DNA from: Betaproteobacteria bacterium
Lineage (GTDB): Bacteria; Pseudomonadota; Gammaproteobacteria; Burkholderiales; Eutrophovitaceae
DNA length: 34,561 bases
Direction: 5' to 3'
Assembly (NCBI GenBank): GCA_020354125.1
Contig: CP070643.1
Location: 2,204,711-2,239,271, forward strand
The notes under the pieces: generated by a model
What the model saw: only the letters and a program-made list of their open reading frames with translations
What the model was told of the DNA's origin: nothing
Databases searched by the model: none
Shown: piece by piece, positions 24,841-33,066 of the stretch
Position numbering within the stretch: the first letter of the stretch is position 1
How the letters are laid out: every line of letters begins with the position of its first letter
Translations under genes and position numbers: made by a program

Positions 24841-24936
24841 GCTTAAGCGCCACGCCACCCCTAACAAGCCTCCAGGCGTTTAAGCTTATTCGCCCCGGGC
24901 GGTCTGCCTCCTTAGGCCCTCGGGGTCTTTTTTTTT
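24841..24936 (+). terminator. Tandem hairpins ending in a T9 terminator
   Basis: A first hairpin pairs GCTTAAGCGCC (24841-24851) with GGCGTTTAAGC (24875-24885), one wobble. A second pairs CCCCGGGC (24893-24900) with GCCCTCGGGG (24916-24925, one bulge) and is followed by TC and nine T (24928-24936). The second is a textbook intrinsic terminator. The stretch 24937-25084 shows nothing else. Confidence 0.85.
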
Positions 24937-25084
24937 GCAGGGCGAATTCGGGGTGCTGATGAAAGCGCGCTGGGAAGACACAACAACCAAAGCCTGAACT
25001 GCAGAACGCGATTTGACATCGCGCACACCAAGGTCCACCCGTAGATCACTCGCGCTGCAGTGGCCTTGTCGCCGTACCTGATCT

Positions 25085-26422
25085 ATGCTCGCAGATATGC
25101 CGCCTTCATTAAGTCTATGGTCAAGCGCCGCTCGTATTGCGGCGCAAACGCCGGCCTCGCGCAACCGCTACGTGGATTTTCTGCGGGCGCTGTCAATTGT
25201 GGTGGTCATTTCCGGGCACTGGCTGGTCGCCGCACCGTACGTTGTAGGCGGCGAGATCACGTTGAACAGCATGTTGGCCTACGAGGAGTGGACACAAATC
25301 CTGTCCTGGCTACTCCAGGTCATGCCAGTGTTCTTCTTCGTTGGCGGTTACTCCAACAGCGTATCGTGGCAAGCCGCCATGCGCGATCAGAGACCCTACG
25401 CCGACTGGCTCATCGGGCGGTTGCAGCGTCTCGCTGCACCAGTGCTGCCGCTACTCGTTGTATGGACACTGTTGGGCATCGGTTTGTACCTGGCGGACGT
25501 TGGTTCCGGGATAGTGACGGTTGGCTCGCGCATGTCGCTGATCCCGATCTGGTTTCTTGCCGTCTACATCGGCGTTACCGTCTTTACGCCATTGACCTTT
25601 GCCGCCTGGCGGCGTTTCGGAATGGCACCGTTCTGGATATTCGCGGCGTTGGCCGCGATAAACGACGTACTGTTCTTTGCAATCGATTTGACGAGTACCA
25701 GCTGGTTCAATTACGCCTTTGTCTGGCTGGCCGTGCACCAACTCGGCTATGCCTGGCGTGCTGGACGACTGCCTACCGATTGGAAAGCACTGCTCTGGTC
25801 AGCCTCCGCACTCGCGATTCTGATTGTGTTGGTTACGTTGGGTCCCCACCCGTTCAGCATGGTCAGCGTGCCAGGCGCGGGCGTGAGCAACTCCTCTCCA
25901 CCGAAGCTGCCGTTGCTGCTGCTCGGCCTGGTTCAAATCGGCTTGGTGCTGAGTCTCGAAACACCCGCCAGGCGCTGGCTGGAACGACCGCGGCCGTGGA
26001 CTGCGACGGTCCTCGTCAACAGCATGATCATGACAATCTACCTTTGGCACCGCACAGCTTCCGTTATTGTCATCGGGCTGGCCATACTTCTTGGAAACCT
26101 CGGGCTGACGCTGGAACCAGGCAGCGGCACATGGTGGTTGGCTCGTGTTCCATGGTTCGCTGCTTATCTGATCGCACTAACCGCGCTTGCCTTGATATTC
26201 GGCACGTTCGAGCGCAGCGCTGTGCGACACCCGCCACCGTCCGCGTGGCGTCAGGTCGCCGGCGCCGTGCTCATTTGCAGCGGTCTTTCATTTCTCGCTC
26301 TCAAGGGAATCGGCGCTGATAACTGGCTCGGTGTGCGCTGGTTTGGAGTACTGCTGCCGCTCGCCGGGGCGTTGCTTGCGGGCGTCAATCCGCTGCCGAG
26401 ATCAAAGCAAACCAGGTCGTGA
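25085..26422 (+). CDS. Acyltransferase-3 family membrane protein
   Basis: These are polytopic inner-membrane enzymes that transfer acyl groups to extracytoplasmic sugars or glycans. The 445-residue protein has about ten transmembrane helices. The family signature near the start is present: RYVDFLRALSIVVVISGHWL at about 28-47, including the conserved D31, R34 and the essential His (H45). A second element PVFFFVGGYSNS follows. It lacks an attached SGNH domain. Starts at 25085 or 25097 are possible, and neither has a ribosome-binding site. The acceptor is unknown. TAXI gene 2 begins 73 bases downstream on the same strand but has its own promoter box. Confidence 0.85.
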   Translation: MLADMPPSLSLWSSAARIAAQTPASRNRYVDFLRALSIVVVISGHWLVAAPYVVGGEITLNSMLAYEEWTQILSWLLQVMPVFFFVGGYSNSVSWQAAMRDQRPYADWLIGRLQRLAAPVLPLLVVWTLLGIGLYLADVGSGIVTVGSRMSLIPIWFLAVYIGVTVFTPLTFAAWRRFGMAPFWIFAALAAINDVLFFAIDLTSTSWFNYAFVWLAVHQLGYAWRAGRLPTDWKALLWSASALAILIVLVTLGPHPFSMVSVPGAGVSNSSPPKLPLLLLGLVQIGLVLSLETPARRWLERPRPWTATVLVNSMIMTIYLWHRTASVIVIGLAILLGNLGLTLEPGSGTWWLARVPWFAAYLIALTALALIFGTFERSAVRHPPPSAWRQVAGAVLICSGLSFLALKGIGADNWLGVRWFGVLLPLAGALLAGVNPLPRSKQTRS

Positions 26423-26480
26423 AGTGATTTGACCACAGCGCTTGGCAGACAGACTCAGTTACACAGTAGGGCGGACCGGC

Positions 26481-26486
26481 TAGAAT
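26481..26486 (+). promoter_or_regulatory. -10-like TAGAAT box of TAXI gene 2
   Basis: TAGAAT ends 9 nt before the ATG at 26496, as for TAXI 1 and TAXI 3. A TTACAC hexamer 16 bases upstream (26459-26464) could serve as -35. No Shine-Dalgarno fits between box and ATG. Confidence 0.5.
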
Positions 26487-26495
26487 TCGGTGATC

Positions 26496-27836
26496 ATGGC
26501 GAATACTGTCCCCGGCTCACGAGCACAAACAGCACGCTGGCCGATCGTTGTGGCGGCCATCGCCACCCTCGCGCTGATCGTAGTTACTTTCACGCTGACG
26601 AGGCCGCTCCCACCGAAAACCGTCATCATGGCTACCGGGCCGCAAGGTGGTGCCTACGACACCGTCGGTCAGCGCTACCGCGAGTTCTTCGCCCGGCACC
26701 GCATCACTCTCGAACTGAAGGCCACCAATGGCTCCGTTGACAACATCGGGCTGCTCAAGGATCCACGCTCCGGGGTCAGCGTCACATTGGCACAAAACGG
26801 CATAACCAACCGGACCGAATCTCCCGGACTCGTCTCGCTCGGCACCCTCTTCTACGAGCCACTCTGGTTCTTTAGTGGTGTAGGCCCGCTCAGATCACCC
26901 AAGGACGTAGAAAAAATGCGCTTTGCGCTCGGCCTGCCTGGCAGTGGCACCTACAAGGTTGGGCGCAATGTCCTTGCCCTGCTCGGCCTGAGGATTGATC
27001 GAATGACCTTGCGAGAAATGGGCGTCACAGAATCAGGAGAGGCGCTGCTGCGTGGCGATCTGGATTTTGTCGGCATGTCGCAGCCATGGGACGCCGAAAT
27101 CATCCAGCGTTTGCTCCGCGATCCCCGCATCGAACCCATCAGTTGGGCGCGCGCCGACGCGCATGTCGCACTCCGTCCCTTCCTGTCCAAGAAAATTCTT
27201 CCGCGCGGCGTTGCAGACCTCGCCAACGACCTGCCACGCAGTGACGTGACCCTTGTGGCGTCGAAGGCCAGCCTCATCGTACGTAACGATTTGCACCCCG
27301 CACTACAGCATTTGTTCCTCGAGGCAGCCTCGGAGATTCACAGCAGCCCGGGCGTGTTCAACAGGGCGGGCGAGTTTCCTGCAGCTGAACCCATTGACTT
27401 GCCCTTGAGCAACATCGCGCGCGACTATTACCGGAGCGGAAAACCATTTCTTCAACGCTATCTTCCTTTCTGGCTGGCGGCATTCACTGGCCGCCTGCTG
27501 GTACTGCTGATTCCAATCATCGGTATCGCCTACCCGCTATTTCGTCTTCTACCGGCCTTATACGGCTGGTCGATGCGGCGGCGAATCCTGCGCTTGTACG
27601 GGGAACTCAAATTCATCGAAGCCGAACTGGAGATAAACACGTCGGCGGAACCGACCGCTGCTATCGAACGGTTGGATCACCTCGAGAGACGCGCCAACCG
27701 CATGCGCGTGCCAGTCACTTTTACCCAGATGCTTTACACATTGAAGCAGCACATTGTTCTGGTGCGTGGAGAAATACCCAAACCGGCTTCGCAGCGTCAG
27801 ACCACGGGACAGAGGCCAGAGAGTCTCAGCCAGTGA
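26496..27836 (+). CDS. Membrane-tethered TAXI-domain protein 2
   Basis: The TAXI family (PF16868) comprises solute-binding proteins of TRAP transporters. This 446-residue protein differs from secreted members: an N-terminal membrane helix at about 15-35, the TAXI domain directly after it (start signature PKTVIMATGPQGGAY, with GLPGSGTY near the middle), a second membrane segment at about 325-348, and a cytoplasmic tail with LYGELKFIEAELE and RANRMRVP. It is therefore held at both ends and looks like a sensor or scaffold more than a free binding protein. No TRAP permease is in the window. A GTG at 26490 is in frame; the ATG is chosen because the promoter spacing matches its paralogues. Confidence 0.88.
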   Translation: MANTVPGSRAQTARWPIVVAAIATLALIVVTFTLTRPLPPKTVIMATGPQGGAYDTVGQRYREFFARHRITLELKATNGSVDNIGLLKDPRSGVSVTLAQNGITNRTESPGLVSLGTLFYEPLWFFSGVGPLRSPKDVEKMRFALGLPGSGTYKVGRNVLALLGLRIDRMTLREMGVTESGEALLRGDLDFVGMSQPWDAEIIQRLLRDPRIEPISWARADAHVALRPFLSKKILPRGVADLANDLPRSDVTLVASKASLIVRNDLHPALQHLFLEAASEIHSSPGVFNRAGEFPAAEPIDLPLSNIARDYYRSGKPFLQRYLPFWLAAFTGRLLVLLIPIIGIAYPLFRLLPALYGWSMRRRILRLYGELKFIEAELEINTSAEPTAAIERLDHLERRANRMRVPVTFTQMLYTLKQHIVLVRGEIPKPASQRQTTGQRPESLSQ

Positions 27837-28124
27837 TCAAAAGACAAATTGCTTGCCACGCTGACGAAACGAAGCGAGCTAACCATCGTTACGGTCGAAT
27901 GCGTAGGCGGATCGCTGAATCCCGCCCGCGGCCGGGTGTCGTTGGAGACTGGTCTCGAAATACCTTGGCCCGTCAGTCCGCGGCAAGATAACAGACAGCC
28001 CGGAGTGAACCATCCCGTCCAAGCCATAACGATCATATTCCGTAGCATGCTGGTAACCGGATCGGCATGAGGGTCCCGCACAGTGTTGGACCGCAAAGCC
28101 CGGCATACACGCCACACGAACCGC
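27837..28124. other. Intergenic stretch between TAXI 2 and TAXI 3
   Basis: About 290 bases with no supported gene. Open frames lack ribosome-binding sites and family resemblance. A short GAGAC/GTCTC hairpin lies near 27945-27956. Nothing else stands out. Confidence 0.5.
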
Positions 28125-28130
28125 TAGAAT
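28125..28130 (+). promoter_or_regulatory. -10-like TAGAAT box of TAXI gene 3
   Basis: TAGAAT ends 9 nt before the ATG at 28140, matching the other two TAXI genes. No good -35 hexamer is visible and there is no Shine-Dalgarno, which again points to a leaderless transcript. Confidence 0.45.
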
Positions 28131-28139
28131 TCAACCAAC

Positions 28140-29483
28140 ATGCCATCAACCTCGCTTTCTGGACAACGTAATTTCGCACGATGGTCGCTGGTCGCCGCAG
28201 TCCTGGTAACCATTGCCGCAATCGCCGCCGCCTTGGTGCTTACGGAACCGTTACCACCGCGTAAGTTGGTCATTGCAACCGGGACTGAAGGCACCCCCTA
28301 CCACGAGATCGGACAGCAATACAGCAAGATCTTCGCTCGTCACGGTATCAAGCTTGAGGTGCGGCCTACCAATGGCTCGGTCGAAAATATCCACTTACTC
28401 GAGGATCCGCGCTCAGACGTCAGCGTTGCGCTGGTGCAAAGTGGCACGACCACCGAGGAGGATTCACCCCACCTCCGCTCTCTCGGCACCCTGTTCTATG
28501 AGCCACTTTGGCTATTCGCTCGCGATCAAATCGGCGACGAGACAAAACCATTGCGCCCCGGTATGCGGATCTCTCTTGGCGCTGCCGGAAGCGGCACGCA
28601 CATGCTTGCACATGAAGTAGCCGGATCGATGGGTGTCGATCTGACCAGTATGGAATTGTTCGAGTTCTCTGAGAGTGACGCAGCCGGAGCACTGATGCGT
28701 GGCGAGCTGGACTTCGTTGCCATGTCGATGTCCTGGCGATCACCGATCATCCAACAATTGCTGAGTTTGCCAAGTATTAGCCTGGTGGGGTGGCCGCAAG
28801 CGGATGCTCACGTCGCACTGCGTCCTTATCTGAGCAAGCGCATTTTCCCTCGAGGCCTGGCAGACCTGAGGAACGACCGTCCCCCACGCGATGTCGTCCT
28901 GGTTGCAACCAAGGCCAGCCTCATCGTGCGCGATGATTTACACGCGGCACTGCAACACTTGCTGCTCGAAGCAGCTTCGGAGTTACACAGTAGTCCCGGC
29001 GTATTCAATGCAGCTGGCGAGTTTCCTGCAGCGCAGCCGCTCGATTTGCCTCTGAGCGATACCGCACGCGACTATTACCGCAGTGGAAAACCTTTCTTGC
29101 AGCGCTATCTGCCGTTCTGGCTCGCGGCATTGACAACCCGCTTGCTGGTATTACTGGTTCCGATCCTGGGTATCGCTTATCCCCTGTTTCGATTGTTGCC
29201 GGCACTGTTTGCCTGGTCAATTCGTCGCCGTATCTATGCCTTGTACGGAGAACTCAAGTTTCTTGAATTCGAACTCAGGGCGGACCCTGGTAGCCAGCCG
29301 CCGGAAATTCTGGAACAGCTTGATCAACTGGAAGAACGCGCCAACCGGATACGTGTGCCAGCCGCTTTCGCCAACCTGCTCTATACATTAAAGCACCATA
29401 TTGGCCTGGTGCGGGAGCGCATAAGCGAACTCAACCGACGCAGCAATAACGCACCGCAAGCACATAGTGAGGAGAACCCATGA
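28140..29483 (+). CDS. Membrane-tethered TAXI-domain protein 3
   Basis: This is the third paralogue (447 residues), with the same plan: N-terminal helix at about 14-36, TAXI domain starting PRKLVIATGTEGTPY, second membrane segment (FWLAALTTRLLVLLVPILGI) and cytoplasmic tail with ALYGELKFLEFELR and ANRIRVPAAF. It differs most from the others in the middle of the TAXI domain (MELFEFSESDAAGALMRGEL), so the ligand may differ. Its stop overlaps the start of a cupin gene (ATGA), so the two proteins are probably made together and could work on one compound. Confidence 0.88.
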   Translation: MPSTSLSGQRNFARWSLVAAVLVTIAAIAAALVLTEPLPPRKLVIATGTEGTPYHEIGQQYSKIFARHGIKLEVRPTNGSVENIHLLEDPRSDVSVALVQSGTTTEEDSPHLRSLGTLFYEPLWLFARDQIGDETKPLRPGMRISLGAAGSGTHMLAHEVAGSMGVDLTSMELFEFSESDAAGALMRGELDFVAMSMSWRSPIIQQLLSLPSISLVGWPQADAHVALRPYLSKRIFPRGLADLRNDRPPRDVVLVATKASLIVRDDLHAALQHLLLEAASELHSSPGVFNAAGEFPAAQPLDLPLSDTARDYYRSGKPFLQRYLPFWLAALTTRLLVLLVPILGIAYPLFRLLPALFAWSIRRRIYALYGELKFLEFELRADPGSQPPEILEQLDQLEERANRIRVPAAFANLLYTLKHHIGLVRERISELNRRSNNAPQAHSEENP

Positions 29484-29989
29484 AAGCAATTTCGAGCAGC
29501 TTTGACCCCGATTCGGTCGAGTGGCGCCGCATAACCGACCCCAATTGCACGAAGTTTCGGGTTGATTTCGAGTACAGCCTGCTCGGATATGATCTGCCAA
29601 GCGGACGAGTCGAAATGCTACTTCGCTACGTCAACGGGGGCCATTGTCGGCCTCATCGTCACATTGCGTCGAGCGTAACACTAGTACTGGAAGGTGAACA
29701 GTTTCTCCAGGAAATGCTGCCCGATGGCACGACGCGGTCAGTTCATCGCAAGAAGGGTGACTATGCCCTTGCGCCAGCAGACGCATACCCTCACGACGAG
29801 TACGGCGGTGACGACGGCGGCACCATCCTGCTGTCACTGACGGCGAAAGACGGACTCCTGTTTGAATATTTCGACGAAAACATGCAGAACGGCTGGACGC
29901 TGTCCCTCGAGGAGTTCGTCGATAGCTGGAACTCGGGAGAGGTTTATGGGGTTGCCCCGCGAGCGAGCGGCACCACCACGGCCGCGTGA
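29480..29989 (+). CDS. Cupin-domain protein coupled to TAXI 3
   Basis: The 169-residue soluble protein has a single cupin fold. Metal-site candidates are H55, H59 and H61 in GGHCRPHRHIASS and H105 in APADAYPHDEY; the first cupin motif is atypical because the usual Glu is not at its normal place. Related cupins act as small-molecule dioxygenases, isomerases or binding proteins. The ATG overlaps the TAXI 3 stop by 4 nt, and GAGGAG lies 5 nt upstream. A role together with TAXI 3 (same ligand) is inference. Confidence 0.82.
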   Translation: MKAISSSFDPDSVEWRRITDPNCTKFRVDFEYSLLGYDLPSGRVEMLLRYVNGGHCRPHRHIASSVTLVLEGEQFLQEMLPDGTTRSVHRKKGDYALAPADAYPHDEYGGDDGGTILLSLTAKDGLLFEYFDENMQNGWTLSLEEFVDSWNSGEVYGVAPRASGTTTAA

Positions 29990-30081
29990 CCAGCGGCTGC
30001 CGATTGATCAAGCCCGACAGCAGCAACAGAAGTTAACGAAACACTTCCCTGCGAAGACGACCGCCAGCGGTTCCCTATAGC

Positions 30082-30633
30082 TCACTCTATCCAGTACTTT
30101 GGATCATCCAGCGCATCGGCGCAGGCTACTCTTCCGCTGATGCGCCCAAGAATCCCCGCACGAATTTCCTGGACCATCCACGCATCAGAGTTTTCAGGGG
30201 CTATGGGATAAGGGGCTTCAAATACCTTTAATCCGGCAGGCGAAAAGCCATACTTCGGGTAATAGCCAGGATGGCCAAGCACAAATACCAGTTCAACACC
30301 CGTTTCCTTCAGCAGCTTCAATCCGTCAGTGATAAGTCGACCACCGATTCCGCTGCTTTGATATTCCGGGTGTACAGCCAGCGGCGCGAGGATTGATGCG
30401 CAGACGGATTGCATCGAATCCTCGACCCGTACATTCGTGTAAAGAACATAGCCGACGACACGGTCGTTAACCGTTGCCACGAGCGACACTAATGGTTGTG
30501 CGCTCGGATCTGCCAATAGCTGGCTCACCAGTTCGGCAATCACGTGCCCCTCCGCATCACCAAACGCAGCTACGATTACATCCACGACTGCTTGCCTATC
30601 GGCCTCCGAGGTCTTGCGCACATTCACAATCAT
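30082..30633 (-). CDS. GNAT-family N-acetyltransferase (YhbS-like)
   Basis: The enzyme should move an acetyl group from acetyl-CoA to an amine. The 183-residue form starts at ATG 30633; an in-frame GTG at 30657 would add eight residues and cannot be excluded. The acetyl-CoA loop is QSSGIGGRL at 92-100, preceded by LAPLAVHPEYQ. The C-terminal strand-helix shows HPGYYPKYGF at 121-130, as in YhbS. It is intact, unlike the relic at 12081-12285. It is probably last in a DUF1330-HhH-GNAT run. Confidence 0.87.
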   Translation of the reverse strand: MIVNVRKTSEADRQAVVDVIVAAFGDAEGHVIAELVSQLLADPSAQPLVSLVATVNDRVVGYVLYTNVRVEDSMQSVCASILAPLAVHPEYQSSGIGGRLITDGLKLLKETGVELVFVLGHPGYYPKYGFSPAGLKVFEAPYPIAPENSDAWMVQEIRAGILGRISGRVACADALDDPKYWIE

Positions 30634-30672
30634 TTGAGGCTGCCTGGAAACTGGCACCAGATTTCCAAGGCT

Positions 30673-31539
30673 TCAAACGCCGCAGGCCTCGCGGCACTCC
30701 CGCTCGCGACCCCGCACCGTTCTTTCGCCCACCATCGGGCCGCGTGTCTCTGTTACGACGGTGCGCTGACCCTCGACATGGTGCTCGCCGTCATAGAAGT
30801 AAATCACCACCCAGTCATGTGTCATGCCCAACTCGTGCGCCCGCTGTGTGTTTGAGAACAGCGCAGTGAAATGCCAGCCGTCGCGATCGGCATGCAGGAT
30901 CGGCAGCCAACTCTTGCCTTTCGGGTTGAAGCGCTTCGGCGCAATGGTTGGCAGCTTGCCTTTAGCGGCCTGGTCACGATACGCGCGGTCGATCTTCAAC
31001 AATAATTCGACGGACGGCTCATGGCGTCCCGCGGGAGCCAGGCGCGGTCGCCGGCGCACACGATCCAGCATCGACGTCAGCGACGCGCTGATCGCTGCAG
31101 CGCGCCGCGCCCCAATTCCCGGCACCGATTCGAGCCGCCCTTCGTGCGCGGCTGCTTCCAGCGCTTCCAGCGTATCCACGGCCAACACATCGTGGATTCT
31201 TTCGGCGAGGTCCTCTCCGACACCGGGAATAGTCTGAAACAAGGCGCACGGATCGACCGTGCCGCGCAGCCGCTGCAACTGAATCCAGCGGCCGGTCGTC
31301 AGCATCTCAACAATTGCCGAGGCGATACCTTTGCCGACGCCGGGGATCGCCTCCAGACCGGCACTGCCCTGCTCTTCGAAAAGATCGCGCACATCCTCAC
31401 CCAATCCTGCTATCGAATCGCCTGCCTTGCGATACGCGCCGACGCGGAACGGATTGGCGCCTTGCGCTTCGATCAACTCAGCCATCTCGCGCAAGCGCTC
31501 GGCTACGGTTTGATTGTCGGATTGAGTCGTTACTGGCAC
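30673..31539 (-). CDS. Helix-hairpin-helix protein like the N-terminus of PolX
   Basis: The GTG at 31539 follows GAGGT at 7 nt; the frame continues upstream to 31581. The 288-residue protein has a Pol-beta-type N-terminal helical domain (VAERLREMAELIEAQGANPF at 12-31, then RKAGDSIAGL) and three helix-hairpin-helix motifs: IPGVGKGIASAIV at 65-77, IPGVGEDLAERI at 104-115 and VPGIGARRAAAI at 139-150. These bind DNA without sequence preference. The nucleotidyltransferase palm and PHP domains of PolX are missing; instead a roughly 110-residue C-terminal region of unknown fold follows (FNPKGKSWLPILHADRDGWH). A DNA-repair role is likely but unproven. Confidence 0.83.
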   Translation of the reverse strand: MPVTTQSDNQTVAERLREMAELIEAQGANPFRVGAYRKAGDSIAGLGEDVRDLFEEQGSAGLEAIPGVGKGIASAIVEMLTTGRWIQLQRLRGTVDPCALFQTIPGVGEDLAERIHDVLAVDTLEALEAAAHEGRLESVPGIGARRAAAISASLTSMLDRVRRRPRLAPAGRHEPSVELLLKIDRAYRDQAAKGKLPTIAPKRFNPKGKSWLPILHADRDGWHFTALFSNTQRAHELGMTHDWVVIYFYDGEHHVEGQRTVVTETRGPMVGERTVRGRERECREACGV

Positions 31540-31581
31540 GCGACCGACCTCAAGCATGGCCTTTGGACTGCACGAGCGCAC

Positions 31582-31896
31582 TCAGCTTTCGGAGACAAAT
31601 TCGCCTGGTTCGGTTTCCATGAATACCGCGTCGCATTTCGATCCGGAAAGCCTCAGTGCTTTCAGGTACTTGTATTCCTCCGAGTGGTACCAGTTGTGCG
31701 CCTGTTCCATACTCGGGAAACGAATGATCACCGGGAAGTTCGGCTTCCACTGCCCTTCGATCACGTCACAGGTGCCACCCATGACGACGTAACGGCCACC
31801 GTATTTCTCTACGGTCGCCAATACGTTACGCCTGTAGTCTTGCATTTTCGCCGGGTCGAGTACTTCTCGAATATCAAAGAAGCAATAGGCAGCCAT
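31582..31896 (-). CDS. DUF1330 family protein
   Basis: The 104-residue protein matches the DUF1330 dimeric alpha/beta barrel, with the typical end of helix one (YRRNVLATVEKYGGRYVVMGG) and the segment VIIRFPSMEQAHNWYHSEEY. GAGGAG lies 5 nt before the ATG. The biochemical role of the family is unknown. It lies 42 bases upstream of the helix-hairpin-helix gene on the same strand. Confidence 0.9.
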   Translation of the reverse strand: MAAYCFFDIREVLDPAKMQDYRRNVLATVEKYGGRYVVMGGTCDVIEGQWKPNFPVIIRFPSMEQAHNWYHSEEYKYLKALRLSGSKCDAVFMETEPGEFVSES

Positions 31897-32024
31897 TAGA
31901 TCTCCTCGCTTTCACTTTCTAGAACTAGCTTGTACTGGACTGGACGGCGCTTGAGAAGCGAATCCAACACCCTCACCCAGTAGTCCACTGCAGCGTTAAT
32001 CCTGATACATCGCATGCGCCACTG

Positions 32025-32936
32025 TCAAAACCGCCATTCGATCGACGCACCAACACGCATGAACGGATCGCTCGAAACTTGCGCGCGACTTCCATCGAGT
32101 AACGTCAGCTCGTACTCATTTTCAAATTGCCAACCGATGTCGGCACTAACTATAAGACCCTTGTATGCTTGCCAGTTGAAGTTCCAGTTGAGTAAATACG
32201 ACTCATATACGAATTGAGAGTCGAACTGTAGGCTCTTGTCCTTGACGTACCACTCGTTGCCACTGGGAGCAAGTCGCAACGAAGTGCCGAAACCGCTGGC
32301 TACCCGATAACGCACCTCTGCCATCGGGAAGCCGAGTTCGACTGACCAGTCCGAATGCGGCTTCCATTCGAAACTCACCAAAGGATAGATCTTGTAGCTG
32401 CCGAAGCGATGGTCACCGCAAATCCCGTAGCGAAAGCCGGTCGCTTCGGATAACGGCCTTTTCCAGACTACCGCCACCAACAGCTGCAGCGCGTCCGCAT
32501 CGTATTGCTTGGGGTCCTTCATCACGTTAGAAGACGCAGATAGCGCAGGTGCAATGCTGAATCGAAAACCTCCTCCGTCGGATTGCTTCTGCCGATGCAC
32601 CGGGATGAAGAGTGTGTGCAAATGACCGTTTGTCTGCGGTTCAATCGGATCGAACCGCAGTATCTTGTATCGATACCCCACGCCGACTGACCAGTCGTTC
32701 TCAAACCTGTACAACGAATCGAATGCGTAATCTTCCTGTTCTACTTCGCCCAACCGACCTTCGAGATTGACTTTGTCGCCGGCGGAGGCGCCAATAGAAA
32801 GATGCGACGACCTAACCGGCCGATCGCAAGTGTCAACCGCCGCGAAACCAGTCGTCGCACAAGAGAGATAGACGCAAGCGCCAACAAAAGCCCTGCTCAC
32901 TGGTCGCGCGATTGACCTCAACGATGCCACCTGCAT
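32025..32936 (-). CDS. Predicted outer-membrane beta-barrel protein
   Basis: The 303-residue precursor has a signal peptide (hydrophobic segment AFVGACVYLSCATTGFA, cleavage near residue 32) followed by alternating amphipathic strands rich in Tyr, Trp and Phe. It ends in Arg-Phe, the C-terminal Phe that marks barrels for BAM assembly. Strands such as DWSVGVGYRYKILRF and DWSVELGFPMAEVRYRV are clear. The start at 32936 is preferred over 32990 because it places the signal peptide properly. It resembles uncharacterised OMPs of the DUF6268 kind, which is a guess. The region 31897-32024 downstream shows nothing. Confidence 0.78.
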   Translation of the reverse strand: MQVASLRSIARPVSRAFVGACVYLSCATTGFAAVDTCDRPVRSSHLSIGASAGDKVNLEGRLGEVEQEDYAFDSLYRFENDWSVGVGYRYKILRFDPIEPQTNGHLHTLFIPVHRQKQSDGGGFRFSIAPALSASSNVMKDPKQYDADALQLLVAVVWKRPLSEATGFRYGICGDHRFGSYKIYPLVSFEWKPHSDWSVELGFPMAEVRYRVASGFGTSLRLAPSGNEWYVKDKSLQFDSQFVYESYLLNWNFNWQAYKGLIVSADIGWQFENEYELTLLDGSRAQVSSDPFMRVGASIEWRF

Positions 32937-32985
32937 CTCGTCGCGTCGACGTCCATAACAGCTAGCTCGTTGCCCCCCTTTACTC

Positions 32986-33066
32986 GTCACCAGTCACTTG
33001 TCACTGCTTTAGCCCGCCTCACCGAATTACTTGTCACTCGTCACTGGTTACTCGTCACTTGTCACT
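32986..33066. repeat. Heptad array of GTCACTN
   Basis: Copies of GTCACT (one GTCACC, one GTTACT) start at 32986, 32993 and 33000, then at 33033, 33040, 33047, 33054 and 33061. Each group keeps an exact 7-base period, three and five copies, with 27 other bases between. The array lies between the outer-membrane protein gene and the DsbA-like gene and touches the stop of the latter. Confidence 0.85.

Noticed and set aside
25060..26319. 419-codon frame overlapping the acyltransferase
   Set aside because: It is an Arg-rich shadow in another frame of the same strand; the competing frame has ten membrane helices and the catalytic His motif.
15311..29483. TRAP transporter operon
   Set aside because: Three solute-binding-like proteins are present but no 4TM or 12TM permease gene is found in any frame of the window.
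32986..33066. CRISPR array or phage attachment site
   Set aside because: The unit is only 7 bases with no unique spacers, and no cas or integrase gene is near.
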